From Steinernema hermaphroditum (taxonomy: Eukaryota > Nematoda > Chromadorea > Rhabditida > Steinernematidae): a stretch of DNA of 64,000 nucleotides. The position numbers and the translations under genes are program-made. Within the stretch, counting starts at the first letter, position 1, and each line of letters opens with the position of its first letter. The stretch is from NCBI GenBank assembly GCA_030435675.1, contig CM059624.1, positions 14,346,769 to 14,410,768 of the forward strand, written 5' to 3'. Positions 24,906 through 36,785 of this stretch are shown piece after piece. The notes below the pieces were generated by a model. It was not told the DNA's origin, made no database searches, and was given only the letters and a program-made list of their open reading frames with translations.

Positions 24906-24919
24906 TACGTTGAAATACC

Positions 24920-26287
24920 GAGACTCATTACATACATTTTCATTTTTCCCTGTCGATGGATTATTGATAACACTCTTTTCGTCTTTGTCAATTGGTTATT
25001 GAGAAGTCGTACATCTTGCAAATATATTATTTTTGCAAGTTTTATCAAGTTCCTTAAATACGCTTTTCCACTCTTCTAGCTGTTTTGTTTATTTCGATCC
25101 CCACGGTTATCTCAATGCATGGGTCTGCAGTATCTCTTCAATATTCTGCTTCAATAATTTACATTTTTAATTTTCACGTTGATCATTTTAGCTACCGACG
25201 AAGGCTTGTAGCTTTGAATAAATGTTATTTTTGCAAGACGCATCCCGATTCGTCCCCCCCCCCTTGAGTCTGCCTTCTAGACAGGAAGACGAACACAAAC
25301 ACATCGCAGACATGTAAACTACTGATGGCAATAAATGTGGGCTTGGTGCCATGGATGCATGAATGCATCCGTCCGGGATACATATTAAATTGATTTCATG
25401 TTATTCAGCTCATTGATTCTGTGCCTTTTGATGGAAACCGCCTTTGCTTTCCCTTTGACCATTGCTGTTTCATACGGCATTGTGTAGTTTTGCACCACTC
25501 TTTAAACTGTATGTTTTATGACAGTTTTTACTACGTCCTCTGTTGCCACCTTTTTTAGTGATTCATATTGAATTCAGAAAATGCTGGCAGTTGGGAAACA
25601 AATTGAATATTTTGTTGTATTTTTGGATAGAACAGCAGGTAGTGCCTTGATCTAAATGGCTTTGCGAGCTAGATACGATTCGGTCATCTTTTCTAAAGTA
25701 AGATTTCTATCATTGGATATTTCAACTAGTTCAACGGACTAAACATTTATTCCTTTTGCTAACAACGGAGAGTTCAGATACTGGAATTCAAACCCGAGTC
25801 GGACATCCAAACCAATGTCGAAAAGTCGAGGGTCGATACAGTTTGAACTGTGCGCCATCATGTAGAATCATTGAAGAGTTAATTCCTTAACGATTTAATC
25901 TTCGTACACCATTACTTATTGAGAGCAATCGATACGTCGTTCTTCTCATATCAAACTTGTGGGTCCTCGGTGCTAAATCTCTTTTCCTCCCTTACCTTGG
26001 ACAACCTGGAATCTTTGTCTTTGTAGTCAGTCCGGGACATCAGATGTGTCTTCAAGGTGTCCGAATTGTGCTTTTGCTTCAAGGAGTCCTTGTTCTTGCG
26101 CCGCTTAGAGACGTTCTCCATAGGCGTTCTCCTTCACGTTCGGAATCTTCCAATTTCTTAGGAACTTCTTTTTATAATTGTTGTCCTCGTTTTCTTAGCT
26201 TTGGTTATCGACTGGCTACAAGGGTCTACCTGATATGTATGCCCCTTAGAACGGCAACCTATGGTACATTCGATCCCGTATAAGACT
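24920..26287. other. Gene-free stretch
   Basis: Includes a run of about 11-12 C at ~25253. Minus frame 25950-26150 is Lys-rich and open but has no recognisable domain. Nothing else identified. Confidence 0.4.
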
Positions 26288-26427
26288 TTCCATAGCGCGA
26301 GAACGAGGTCTGTTCCGAAAATCACTCCAGCATGCATGGTGACCATGCGGAGGACGAACACGCCGTCTTGGCGAAGGTACTCATTGACGAAACGGGACAC
26401 TTGTTTGCGCTGCTCTAGAGTGCCATG
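26288..26427 (-). pseudogene. Isolated innexin C-terminal coding fragment
   Basis: The minus strand reads LEQRKQVSRFVNEYLRQDGV followed by FVLRMVTMHAGVIFGTDLVL and ALWK, the conserved cytoplasmic C-terminal block of nematode innexins (FVxxxLRxDGVFVLRMxxxHAGxxxxxDLVxxLW). I searched the neighbouring sequence on the same strand and found no innexin transmembrane segments, no extracellular double-Cys loops and no N-terminus. Downstream the frame drifts into non-innexin sequence (IECTIGCRSKG). It is therefore most likely a relic or retained single exon. A functional terminal exon of a gene with very distant exons is possible but unsupported. Confidence 0.6.
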
Positions 26428-26429
26428 AA

Positions 26430-29400
26430 GTCAGAAAGGGAGACAAAATATTCAAGAAATTTTTGTGTCTATTGAGAATTGAGTCCAAAGTAATAAAGTA
26501 TAAACAATATTGAAACCAACGTTGGTCCTTCCCTATCATTATATACGTGATGAACACCCCATCATGTGGCCTGTTTTCGGCTATCTCACTTCCTGGTATT
26601 ACATTTCTTGTTATTTCCACTCGATGTAACGCACATCGATTATTCCTTTATTTAACATAACGCAATAATAGCAAAACAATGGTTGGCACGTTGGCGTTTA
26701 GCGCACTTGCCACTGAAAGTTCCGAATGGGGGTGTTCAGTATTTTCGATTTAGGTTAGAGATCTACAAGTTCTTGCCCCGTCCTAATATTTTTGACTTCC
26801 GGCAAATATTAAATCGTACAATTTTTCATATCGTAGCTGTTAGTTGTACTGCGTTGTAGCGTGCTTAACTCTCCTGTTTGTTAAAAGTGTTATGTTCACC
26901 TGTTTTCAGACGAGGAAAGCATGCGGAGTGCTCTGGAGCGTAGCGGATCTTGTTAACTTAAGCGCATTCCTCGAAAGCATTTCATTAAGCTCTGGTATTT
27001 GAATTACATACAAACACCTTAGGGCATGTTTTCCAGGCCACGGTTCGTTTGCCACGTAGTCGCTCCGTGTTTCTGGTTTCCTCGTTTTGTGACTTTGGCT
27101 ATGACTTTGGGGGGTTTTGATTAGTTATGTCCTTACGATATTATTTTTGGAACCGCAAATTACAAGGTGCCGTGATGATATTCTGGTGCCGACGCGAATT
27201 GCCGGAGGAGTCATGACCGACTTTTTTATCCCCCCCTCCTCCTATGCTGCAGAGATTTGAATTCTGAAAACTTTGATTCTGAATTAGGTTTATGCCTAGA
27301 AATTCTGAGTTGCAGGGCGATATTGTGATAGCCATATCTTAATACGCAAATTCAAACGCAGTACAAGGCGAAAGTTGGCGACACGCCCAAAATGTCCATT
27401 TTTGACGGATGTTCAAATATGGATTCTGTTAGTTAGATGTGCATCGAATAGCAGAGTAGACGCCAATATCTATTATTTCCCCATAGAGTTCGTGGCATAT
27501 ATTAGATTCAATGTGCATTTTTTGAATGTTTGACATAACTATTCTTTTGTAACCAGCCTGATATAGTATCGAAGGTACATATTGTATGTAGATGAATGAC
27601 TATCCTGGTTGGTGTTTGATTAGTCCTTAATATTTTTGGCACCGTGTCGCAAACTCTATTTTTACATCTTTGTGACTGAATAAAAATTGATTGACTGAAT
27701 CTTTTTGACCCTTCTTCAGTTCATCATTTACTTCATCTGGCCTTGTCTTTTGTCCAAGTCATCAGAACGTCAGCCTTATTGGTGTCCCATATGTAAAGTC
27801 AGTGGTGGGTGACCAAGGCCAGCTGCACAGTCACGGGTGGGTTCACCTAGCCGCGAAGATGGTCGAAAGAATCGTCTTTTCAAGATTTTTTTTCAAATTC
27901 ATACAAATTCTTTTATTTTTTTCGTCCAGTGTACTCATGGTTGTTGTATTCATATGACATTCGTAAGGTTAGCTCTTGAGTCATTAGAAATAGGACCAAT
28001 TCAAAGATCCTTCAGTATAAAATCAGCGGATTTCGTTCGAGTCAGAATTGGAGTACCTGCTGTGATGGGAACACTGTGCTCGGCCCTACGCGCCCTGTGC
28101 TGAAGTTTGAGGAAGAACAGTAACTACGGTTTGATATTCGCTCTTTTTGTCGTTTTTGTAATAGGTGTTGTGCGCGGTGCAATGCCGTTGATTCAAGGAA
28201 CTGAAAACCTTTTTTTCTGATTTGGACTGCAAAACACTAATGACATGTGCACAAATAAATGGCGATCCGTTTGGAAATTTGTATAAGACAAGTACAGAGC
28301 GACATATAATAGTGAATCAAATCTTGACCACTAGAACAACATTCTAGACCAACGACCATGACACGCTTCCATTCCGTGCAAAACATCCGGTTGAAAATGT
28401 GTTCTTCTTCCTTATTGCGTCGTCCTGAACGTTGTTATTATTATGATGACACGTCTTAGAACAGATCCGGGTTCGTTATTACAAAATTATTACACTGTTT
28501 GACGTATAAAAGAGAGAAGCCATTCTTATTTTTTAGTTTTTTTCCGTAATTCTGTCTGCAGATGCGTTTGTGCTAGCGATTAGTACGCTGGCACTAGGGT
28601 ATACCCTGCTGAATGATGCGTGTTTTCGCCGTCAAATGCAGCCCTGACGTCAAGGGATCCGTTAATTTCCATTTTTAACAGTGTATATCGGATGGTTCCC
28701 GGAAGAGACGCGGAAAAACAATTCTCATTTTTGAGTGTGACCCTTTGTTTTGACTGACTCTTATCGCTCTTTTTGTTGACTTGATGAAGGTCGATGTCTG
28801 ATGGGGTGTCTCTTAACTTCACTTTCTGGGCATATTTTTCATTCAAGCGGGCCATCGTTTTCAAATTCTTCCTTTTCATAGCTATTTTCTTGAATTTTTG
28901 ATCGCGGCCTTTTTTTCTGATGCGACCTTTTAAGCGGTAAGAGCTAAGTAGTACTGCGGGTAGCAAGATTTGTCCTCAGAAAATAGGCTAAAATGACTCA
29001 GGAGCTGCAAAAGAGCGCTGTAAAGTACTTGTGTCCCGAGAGACATAATCCTAGTGGAACAACGAGATGTAGTCTATCTGTATGGCTCATTGCAAATTTG
29101 TTTGATTCGCAAGCGGGCGGGGTCGAGTTCGGCCCCCTCCCCCTGTCCAGATCTTCTTAACTTTGGACGTTTTCAGTTTTTTCGACTACTTGGAGAGACT
29201 TTCTTTACGTGAAAAGGTGATGAGTCACCATGACAAGCATCATTAATTCATGGCAAAAGCACTCCATCCAGCGTGTTTTGGACACTTCTACGACGTAAAC
29301 AATTTAGAAATGGGCGCTGAATGAATGGACAGACTTGATTTATGGCTACGGAAGTGCCCTGATCTGTTTTGATTGTGACAGCTGTGCTTTTGATCGTGTC

Positions 29401-31060
29401 GATCCGAGCAACTGTCGCACAAAGATAGCTCGTGTACTGCCGCGTTACTTTCGAGCGCCATGTGATTTGTGTCCTAAGCGATGCGATTGATTTCAGGACT
29501 TTCCAAGAAGGATGTTGTGCTGTTATTTCTACCGCTGGGGATACTTTGACCGCGTAACCTTTAGTCTCGAGGTAGGAGCTTAAATAAAGCCCGTGCGATT
29601 TTTGACCTCTTTATTTGTGTTCAGGATTAGGGCAGGATCAGCTCTCTTTCTTAGCTTTCCATTTTTGGGAAATCTCACCCTTTCTGAACATAAATCTAAC
29701 CTATGATATTTTTGTTTTTGGGACCCTCTTCCAGTGGAATACAAAAGTGTACGTCTTTTTTCAACATGAATGTATACGTATTTCGTGTTGCAATAATGTA
29801 CAAAAGAAATTGAATAGTGGTTGTCTTCGGCGATTTTTGTCCGCATCGAACTTCTTAACTGAAGAAGATATTATTTGCAGATGACAGTTTGCAGTTTGTT
29901 GACATTCATTTACGGGTATATTCGTCCATTCATGTTTGATACACTTACTGACCTTTCAGTAGGAATCGAAGTGCTTCTTGATGACATTGTAGATTCTTAA
30001 ATAATGCGGGTTGCGGTGAGGTGGAGCAAAGTAAGCCATACATGCTTGTGCAGCTAATAAGACGGTCCCAGATTAGGATAAGGAGTTCTTATAAAGCTCA
30101 TCCTGAAAGCATGCAGTCTCGCGGTGTCGTACTTTTTGTCGATTTTCGGGTCATGTTTTCTCTATTTCCGCAAAGCATAGTTCAAAGAAACAATCCTTGC
30201 AATCGCATTAGTTCGAAATTCGAGGGTATTTATGACAGCCCCCATTCTTCATGCACCAACCAAATATATCCCAGTAGCTCTTCTGTGTGGTCTTAGTACT
30301 GCTCTAAATGATCCATATCTTATACGCTTTCAAACGTTTGGAATATGAGTAGAATTTTTGAGCCGCCTTTTTCGACACGATCACTCACCAAAGTCCGACT
30401 CTACTTTTTTGAACGATCACAAAAGCAATCAATGCATTCATCGTGGACAGTACCTCCTTATTCGATCATGTGTCACCTATTTGGTTTCGTGACGTTATTG
30501 TAGCTGTACATTGCAGAAAATTCCTATTGTATTTCTTTGGATATATTCATTGTCTACCGTTCATCTAAAACATTATCGGTGTCACATAATGGGCTTCTTG
30601 GTATCATTATAGTTGTTATTTTTGGCGATAATGACTTGTCATCGATTTGTTATCAATTTTTGCCTTTTGGCAGTCCTTTCTAGAGATTCGTCAGTACACT
30701 TATTAAGTGTACATTGTTTACATTTGACATTAAAGTCTGTGTTCAGCTAAGCTTTAAAAACATTTTTGGTTTGCGACAATCTACAGCAGTTATTCTCCAG
30801 ACCCATAAATTCTAAGCTCTCAATTTGATAAGTACAAACACAATCCTCCGAGACATTCGATAAACTCTTTTCCCATTCATTTTTCTCGAAAACATTTCGG
30901 AAGTTCGTCACATGTAATACTCGAATAAACAAATTATGGCATTTTTATGGGTCGCATGTTATTGTGTGCCATTTTGGAGTGTCTGTGCTTGTCACATTTG
31001 GACTTTTTGGCTTCGTAATGTCATGGCTGTTTTTCAGTAGTTCCGTCGCTTTTTAGTTAC
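26430..31060. other. Gene-free stretch
   Basis: AT-rich with about 15 heptamers. The 128-codon basic minus frame at 28580-28966 has no recognised domain or splice context. Confidence 0.45.
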
Positions 31061-31072
31061 CCTCAGTGTGAT

Positions 31073-31354
31073 GTATGCACTGATGTGACGTTGCTGGATA
31101 ATATTTCCGGTCATCTCTAGAATATGTTGTGGGCAATCACAATAAAACATTTCACCTTTCACTCAATATTTCGAATGTTTCATTTTCGTATCATACCGCT
31201 TAAACATGCACACTAGGGATGCCCCGACTCCGGTTTTCTGGCTTTTTTGCGCCGGAATTCCGGTGCCGGTGCCAGTTTTTTTCGCTCCGGTGCATCCCTA
31301 GTATGCACTGATGTGACGTTGCTGCATAATATTTCCGGTCGTCTCTAGAATATG
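31073..31354 (+). repeat. Direct repeat pair (54 bp) flanking a MITE
   Basis: 31073-31126 and 31301-31354 match almost perfectly (GTATGCACTGATGTGACGTTGCTG..ATAATATTTCCGGTC.TCTCTAGAATATG in pieces), differing at about two positions, with the MITE between them. Confidence 0.85.
31213..31301. mobile_element. hAT-like MITE (~89 bp)
   Basis: The ends CTAGGGATGC(C/A)CCG form terminal inverted repeats (TAGGGATGCACCGG is typical of hAT-type ends). The interior is CCGGAATTCCGG-centred and palindromic. Flanks CATGCACA and TATGCACT agree at 6 of 8 positions, consistent with an 8-bp hAT target duplication. No transposase. Confidence 0.7.
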
Positions 31355-31369
31355 ATGGGAGAAAGTTCA

Positions 31370-33531
31370 TGCTAGTTGATGTTCGGCGATCCATGATCCA
31401 GGATGAGGTCGCTTATGCCGCTTTCCGATTTATCTTCTCGTAAACATGTTATAAATGCGATATAAGTCATACCCTGGATAATGATTTTCTTCTGAACTCG
31501 GTTGAAGGCGTTCTGTACGCCGTAATCTGCAGGGTAAGCGTGGTAAGACCGCCAATGAGTACTGTATTCTTTCGTTCAAACCTGTAAAGACTACAGGGCT
31601 CGCATAAAATCAACTCACGAACAATCGAGTATGTCCTTTGGCGGTTGGGCATTCCGCTCGGATTGACTCACATAGTCATTCTTTGACTTTTCTGATTGTC
31701 ACCATTCTTTCGTTCCATAAAGATAAGCCAACCAAGCCAAGCCTGGATGTTAGGTCATGCACAGAATGAATGCGGGGAAATGAACACCCTTCTTCGAATA
31801 CCGTAACTTTAAATATGAAGACATATTCCTTAACTTTCCTGAGGTGATCTATCCTTACAGGAATCAATCAAACAAAAGGGCCTCCATCCTTATTCTACTA
31901 GCGCCCAAATGTAGTGCTTCACTCTTATCCTACCAAAAAAGGTGTTCTGAATAATAGTGAAAACGAGTGAGCAATGGTGCGAGTTGGAAGGTGGGCCGAG
32001 TGTGACGCAATCCTAATTTTGTACAAGAAGCTGCTTTTCCTAAACGCTTTTGTAATTATGATTAATTGAATGGTTTGAGCATTCTTTGTCTAATAGGATA
32101 TACATTTACCACCTCGCGTTTGCATCCCGTTCTCTATCCTTAGGTTGTGAAAAATCCCCAAGCTTTGAACTTACGACTTTTATGTCATTCAAAAATCTAA
32201 AAATCTGTTTTTCTCTCCGCTTCTCAAGGACTTACGAAATCAAGTATGGCCAGACACTATTCAAAAAAACAAAGTACTCCATATTGTTCGAGTCTTACTC
32301 GTTCATGCATTCGAAAAAAGGCTGACATTCCATATATGTCATCACTTCCGACATATAGTTTTCTCTCCTCATGCTTTCAAGATTCCATGTACTTGCCTCA
32401 CCTCGCTCTATCCTTTCCAGCGCGTCACAAGCACTTCGCAGCACCGTCTGCAACACTCACGACGTACGCGTCTTAACGATGTTTTTCCAGGAAGTGTTTT
32501 GCGCTCATCCTAAAAGCATTCCGTCTCTCTACTCTCATTCAATTACTGGACACGGAACGCTCATATAAGATTGTATGTAGGCGACGATGAATAATCGAAA
32601 ACATGAAAATTGCATTAGGTGTGTCGTCAACGGAAGGACTCGCGGAAAACAGGCTCATCCGGGATGATCGCTAGAGTTCTCAATGAGCGTGGTCCGTGGG
32701 CATTAGTCATTATCCGCTTTGCTGCTAGATGTGGTGTGTTCTCATATGAAGAGGTGGGATTTGCTCTGCTGCTGTGATATGTCCCCTGCTGGTCTTGGTC
32801 ATTAATGTAAGTGAGTTTAGTTGATTCTGACATAGATTGGACTCTCTAGAGGCAGTAAGCCGAAAGGTATTTCTTGCTTCTTGCGTAAGAGCAGGCGATC
32901 CGAATCCGAAAGCAGGAAATCCGAATCCGAAACCCAACGAAAACCAAAAAATCCGATCCGAAATCCGCCAGCTCTACTTGTGTACAGTCTCTAAAATTAG
33001 CGATATCTATTCAGGCAGCTTCTCTGAGGCTGAAGGCTCGGCTTACTTGTCTCACGATCCAATCGAGCTTCGCAAGCCGAGAGCGTAAGCGGTCAGAGAA
33101 TCAGAGAAAACTGGACCCTTCAGGTAACTTGTCTGAATTTGAGGAAAATCATTTAAAGGAATTATGTATTCCATTGTAGCCATGTTGGTTACCTCGGTCC
33201 GAAAGACTTTTTACCCAATCGAGCCAATCGAGCATCCCGAGCCAAGAGTGTAAGTCATCGGAGTCATTTTTTTGTCGATTTTCTCTGGTCGTCTGCGCTC
33301 TCTTTATACCACTCCTCGCGAACAGTCGCAATTGGTTCGAATATGTGCTGTGGCGGTTGGGCAGCCTTCCATGTGTTCTACATTGACGTCCATGCTGACC
33401 TTCTATCAGTAAAAAACAACGACCTCTTTATTTTGTTATCGGTTTACTCAGTCAGTGACAGAACAACACAGACAGGTGCTAAAGTCAATTTGATAGTACT
33501 GGGTAATGCTATGTGTTCTGTGCCAATATGT
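31370..33531. other. Gene-free stretch
   Basis: Contains a CCGAATCCGAAA-type short repeat at 32896-32965 and a near-duplicate CCAATCGAG(C)..GAGCC(A/G)AGAG(T/C)GTAAG at 33059 and 33218. The heptamer is absent here. No gene recognised. Confidence 0.45.
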
Positions 33532-33543
33532 GAGAATCCACCA

Positions 33544-34051
33544 CGATTTACACGATTTATCTTCCCGAATCAACGGCTTACGCCGTGCAGGACGTCTCAT
33601 ATATGCACAAAGAAGAACAGAGTCAGACCGTGGTCGCTGATTTTTTCTGATTTCGGTGGAGCAGACGAATCCGAATAGAATGCAGCGTTCCCATTAGTTT
33701 GCGCGGGCGTCGAAGTCGTGAAGAGTTGATTCCGGAAGTGGAATAGCGGTGGAGCAGAGCCAACGGAGCGGAGAGTCATCTTCGGTTCGGCTGGCGGTGT
33801 GGACTTCGGAGTTGCAACGCTTCTTCGGCTTCTCTGATGGCGCGGGTAGAGTCGGGCGGTCGTGACGGGCTTTTTGGCGAGACGGTGGAACTACGGCTCC
33901 CTGGTGTTCCAGGCCTTCTGGGAGCCGGGGCGATCATTGCGCCAACAACGACGGCCGAGAACGACCGCTCACTTAACTCATTCGGCTTAGACAGCCTCAG
34001 AGAGAGAGCGAGTGGACGACCCGACCGATCGCTGGGGGCACAAATGAAAGG
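33544..34051 (-). mobile_element. SINE-like element, copy 3 (508 bp, inverted)
   Basis: Same element in minus orientation, flanked by 12-bp duplications GAGAATCCACCA at 33532-33543 and 34052-34063. The tail is shorter (about one and a half AAATCGTGT units). The upstream short frame remains open to the common ...RQPNRR end. Confidence 0.85.
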
Positions 34052-34149
34052 GAGAATCCACCATTTTCCCATTATATTGTTCTTCTTGGCGAGCCCTCCA
34101 ATGACTCGTTCGTAGAAATTCGGGGGTTCGAAGTCCGTTAATTTTACGT

Positions 34150-34480
34150 TAATTAAGGCCTTTTTAGGCTGTCCGGTATATCGATAAATAAATTCGGTAA
34201 ATTTTTGTAACAATTGATGAGCTTCACAAGTATGTAGCTTATACTCAAAGCATTGAGTTGGACTTCATACTCTTGAATCACTTACAATGCGAAACGATGC
34301 GTAGGAAGCCCATAGATATTCGTATGCATGGTGCGAATGCTTTAAAATTTCCACCATGGACGCGAAATATTGCCCTTTTGGGCCATCCTGTATATCGATA
34401 AATAAATTCAGTTAATTTTTGCAACAAGCGGTACTAATAATGCGTAGGAAGCCCATATATAACGCATCTAAATTTCCGAA
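34150..34480 (+). repeat. Degenerate direct repeats (~210-bp spacing)
   Basis: GG(C/A)TGTCC.GTATATCGATAA with ATAAATTC(G/A)GTAAATTTTTG at 34168 recurs at 34384; GATGCGTAGGAAGCCCATA at 34297 recurs as AATGCGTAGGAAGCCCATA at 34439. These hold the last two plus-strand heptamers before the polarity switch. Confidence 0.75.
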
Positions 34481-36319
34481 TCATGCGAATAACTCTCCTT
34501 CAGAATGTCCCATTAAAGATTTAATAATTCTCAGTGACCAATTAAATTACATCACTCTATTACTTCGAGTTCTCGTGACTCAACTGGTGATGTCCGCTGA
34601 CGTCAAAATCTCCGCTCCAAGATGCATCTATTCATTGAATATGCCATGAATAGGATGGTACTTAATCCGCAAAGCAGATTTCAATTCCCCATTTTCAAGA
34701 TTTGAGAATTGTTACCTCGATGAACCTGATTAAATCCGATGATGTAGCCTTCCTTGCAGGACTTCCATAGCCCTTGAAATGTTTTTTCCGTTGAAGTGAA
34801 TCCCTTCGGTTCCTCGAACTCTCCACCTTCAACTCCGTCGTCACCAATTAAATTACAACGCTCCAATAGTGCAGTTCTAAGTATTCAAATGGACTACAAA
34901 TGAACTTCAAACGGGCGCATGGAGGCGTCATTTGTGGGAAGTCGGTCGTCTTCCATGTTCCACGTCGACAGGCCGCTAATTTGCTGGGCTTGTGATAAAC
35001 ATCCCCTAAGTTTACCGTACTTTGTGCCAGATCCAAATGGATTGATGCACTGTTGAGGTCAGTTAATTCCAACGATACATTATGAATTATAGCCTCTCAT
35101 TTGCATGCTTTTTGAACTCGGCGGACTATTTTGCCTTGACGGTCCTCTATCTGGTGTCTTGATATTTTGGGAGGGCGATGTTGTACAAGCGCCCTGTAGG
35201 GCTAATGTGACGTGACAATGACATGACAATGAAGTGCAGATAGCAAATTCCATTGACCATAGTATAAGACTTTGCCTGTCGAAGCCCCCCTTACCCCAAG
35301 TTCAGTGTCTCAGAGGCATAAGCTTTCAGCCTCAGCGAGATGTATTTAGCTGTCCGATCGAGTTCGGAGCTTAAAAACTAAATAGACACCACTGATCATT
35401 CTTACACTGACACCGCCAGCCGACATGAAATAACCAATGCAACAAATGACCCCATATTCACTTCCTGAACTCGAATTTTCTTTGCATAAATTATGATTTG
35501 GACCCAAACGTATTTATGCGAAATGTGTCCATAAAAAGATGTTTCTGGGGTCAAAATGAGAGTCATTGGTTGTGGGTTCAGATGAAGCGGTACCACACAA
35601 AAATAAAATTAAAATTAAAAGAAATTCTAATCGTGTCCTGGAAAGCCTCAAAGTATGCGCAGTACTTTAATATGGGAACTTTGATTTAAGCTGATCACTA
35701 TATGTAAAGGAACAGTTCAGTTAGCTTGTATTCTGTGGATATGTGACAGATAAACAGGCGAAATAAGGTACCGGAGAGGACCGAACCCGATACCGATCGG
35801 TTACGAATGAAACGCGTTCGCAATGAACCACACAGACAGTTCATATCAGAACCCCATGTTTCTGGTGATACTAGGCCTTACCAGTTTTTAAGTCGCCTTT
35901 AACCTATTCTGTGAGCGCTACTCTAGCCGGATATTCAGATGACAATTAATTGCCAATGGTTCCAATTCAACAACTAGTACATTTTCGCGTCGGTTTCTCG
36001 ATATGGTTCACACATGTGACAGATGTGCTTCCTATAGACACACATTCAACATCGGCATAACTCTATCTCAAAAATGAAAAAATATCGTTAAACAAGCTAG
36101 CAATACAGCGTTATTGAGTCTACGGCAAAAACAAAACTATAATCTTTGTGTTCTCTCGATTCATTTATTGGTCTTGGCGTGAAGTAGCACCCCTTCATTC
36201 AATGTTTGAGACACCAAAAAGCATCCAACAAAAAAACTTGGCGACTCGTCCATTCACCTTTCCGGTAGACAAACTCAATTACGCCGTTTTCAAATCCGTT
36301 TGTCACTAATTAAATGTTT
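34481..36319. other. Gene-free stretch containing the heptamer polarity switch
   Basis: Between the last plus ATTTTTG (~34411) and the first plus CAAAAAT (~35599) there is about 1.2 kb without the motif. No gene, tRNA or obvious palindrome marks the switch. The 1688-type dispersed repeat lies just beyond it (35795). Confidence 0.5.
35795..35880 (+). repeat. Dispersed repeat shared with 1688-1785
   Basis: Second copy of the ~85-bp repeat; the most conserved stretch is GAAACGCGTTCGCAATGA. Nothing coding. Confidence 0.6.
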
Positions 36320-36785
36320 GATTAGGAATGCTGCGGACTGCACGTTCACGAAAGTGCAAAAGCGGCGTCTTCTTTCAGCTGCGAAACTTCCCTATCCCAA
36401 GCGACCTCATTAGTCACTTCGTTTTTTTAAACTTTCCGCACAACTCTGCTCACCACCCTTTCGCGCTCCTTTGCTACTGCTCCGATTTGCTCTTCGACGC
36501 CGTCATCTCGATAATTACGGGTCCAATTGAGCCATTCATTCACTTCTTTCCCTCCATGTCCGCTATATGAAAGCCACGCCCATCGCCACGGCACACTGCC
36601 TCGGGCTCAATGGATCCTTTACCACGAAGCGTGGGCCTCCGTGGCTCTTCGCCAAAAATAGCGCTTATTTTGTTGACGATTTTGCCGGGCACCATAATTT
36701 GCATTTTACATATCTATCTTGGAGTGGCCCTGGTGGGGCGTGTGTGTGTGTGTCGATGGCAGCGCGTTTATTGTCGCCTTCCAGT
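36320..36785. other. GC-rich island upstream of the GPCR
   Basis: CpG-rich segment with AATTAAATG and ATAATTACGGG homeobox-type cores and a (TG)7 run at ~36740. No protein family in any frame. Candidate enhancer by composition only. Confidence 0.35.

Larger units (their letters stand above)
261..34417 (+). repeat. Dispersed ATTTTTG heptamer, plus-strand polarised
   Basis: About 100 exact ATTTTTG on the plus strand by hand count (34 in the first 10 kb, 33 in the second, 30 in the third, 6 afterwards), against about 4 of its complement CAAAAAT. Bases outside the seven vary freely, so most occurrences are not copies of one repeat family, though some sit inside tandem repeats. The motif is missing from the SINE-like copies and from 6.7-8.1 kb. 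Last clear plus-strand copy is near 34411. Confidence 0.8.

Noticed and set aside
25460..25480. CTGTTTCA (Caenorhabditis piRNA upstream motif) near 25467
   Set aside because: Noticed only this one clear occurrence and no clustering, so the desert does not look like a classic 21U-RNA locus by that motif.
28580..28966. 128-codon basic minus frame
   Set aside because: No domain, no conserved motif, no acceptor or donor pattern; codon use does not resemble the real genes.
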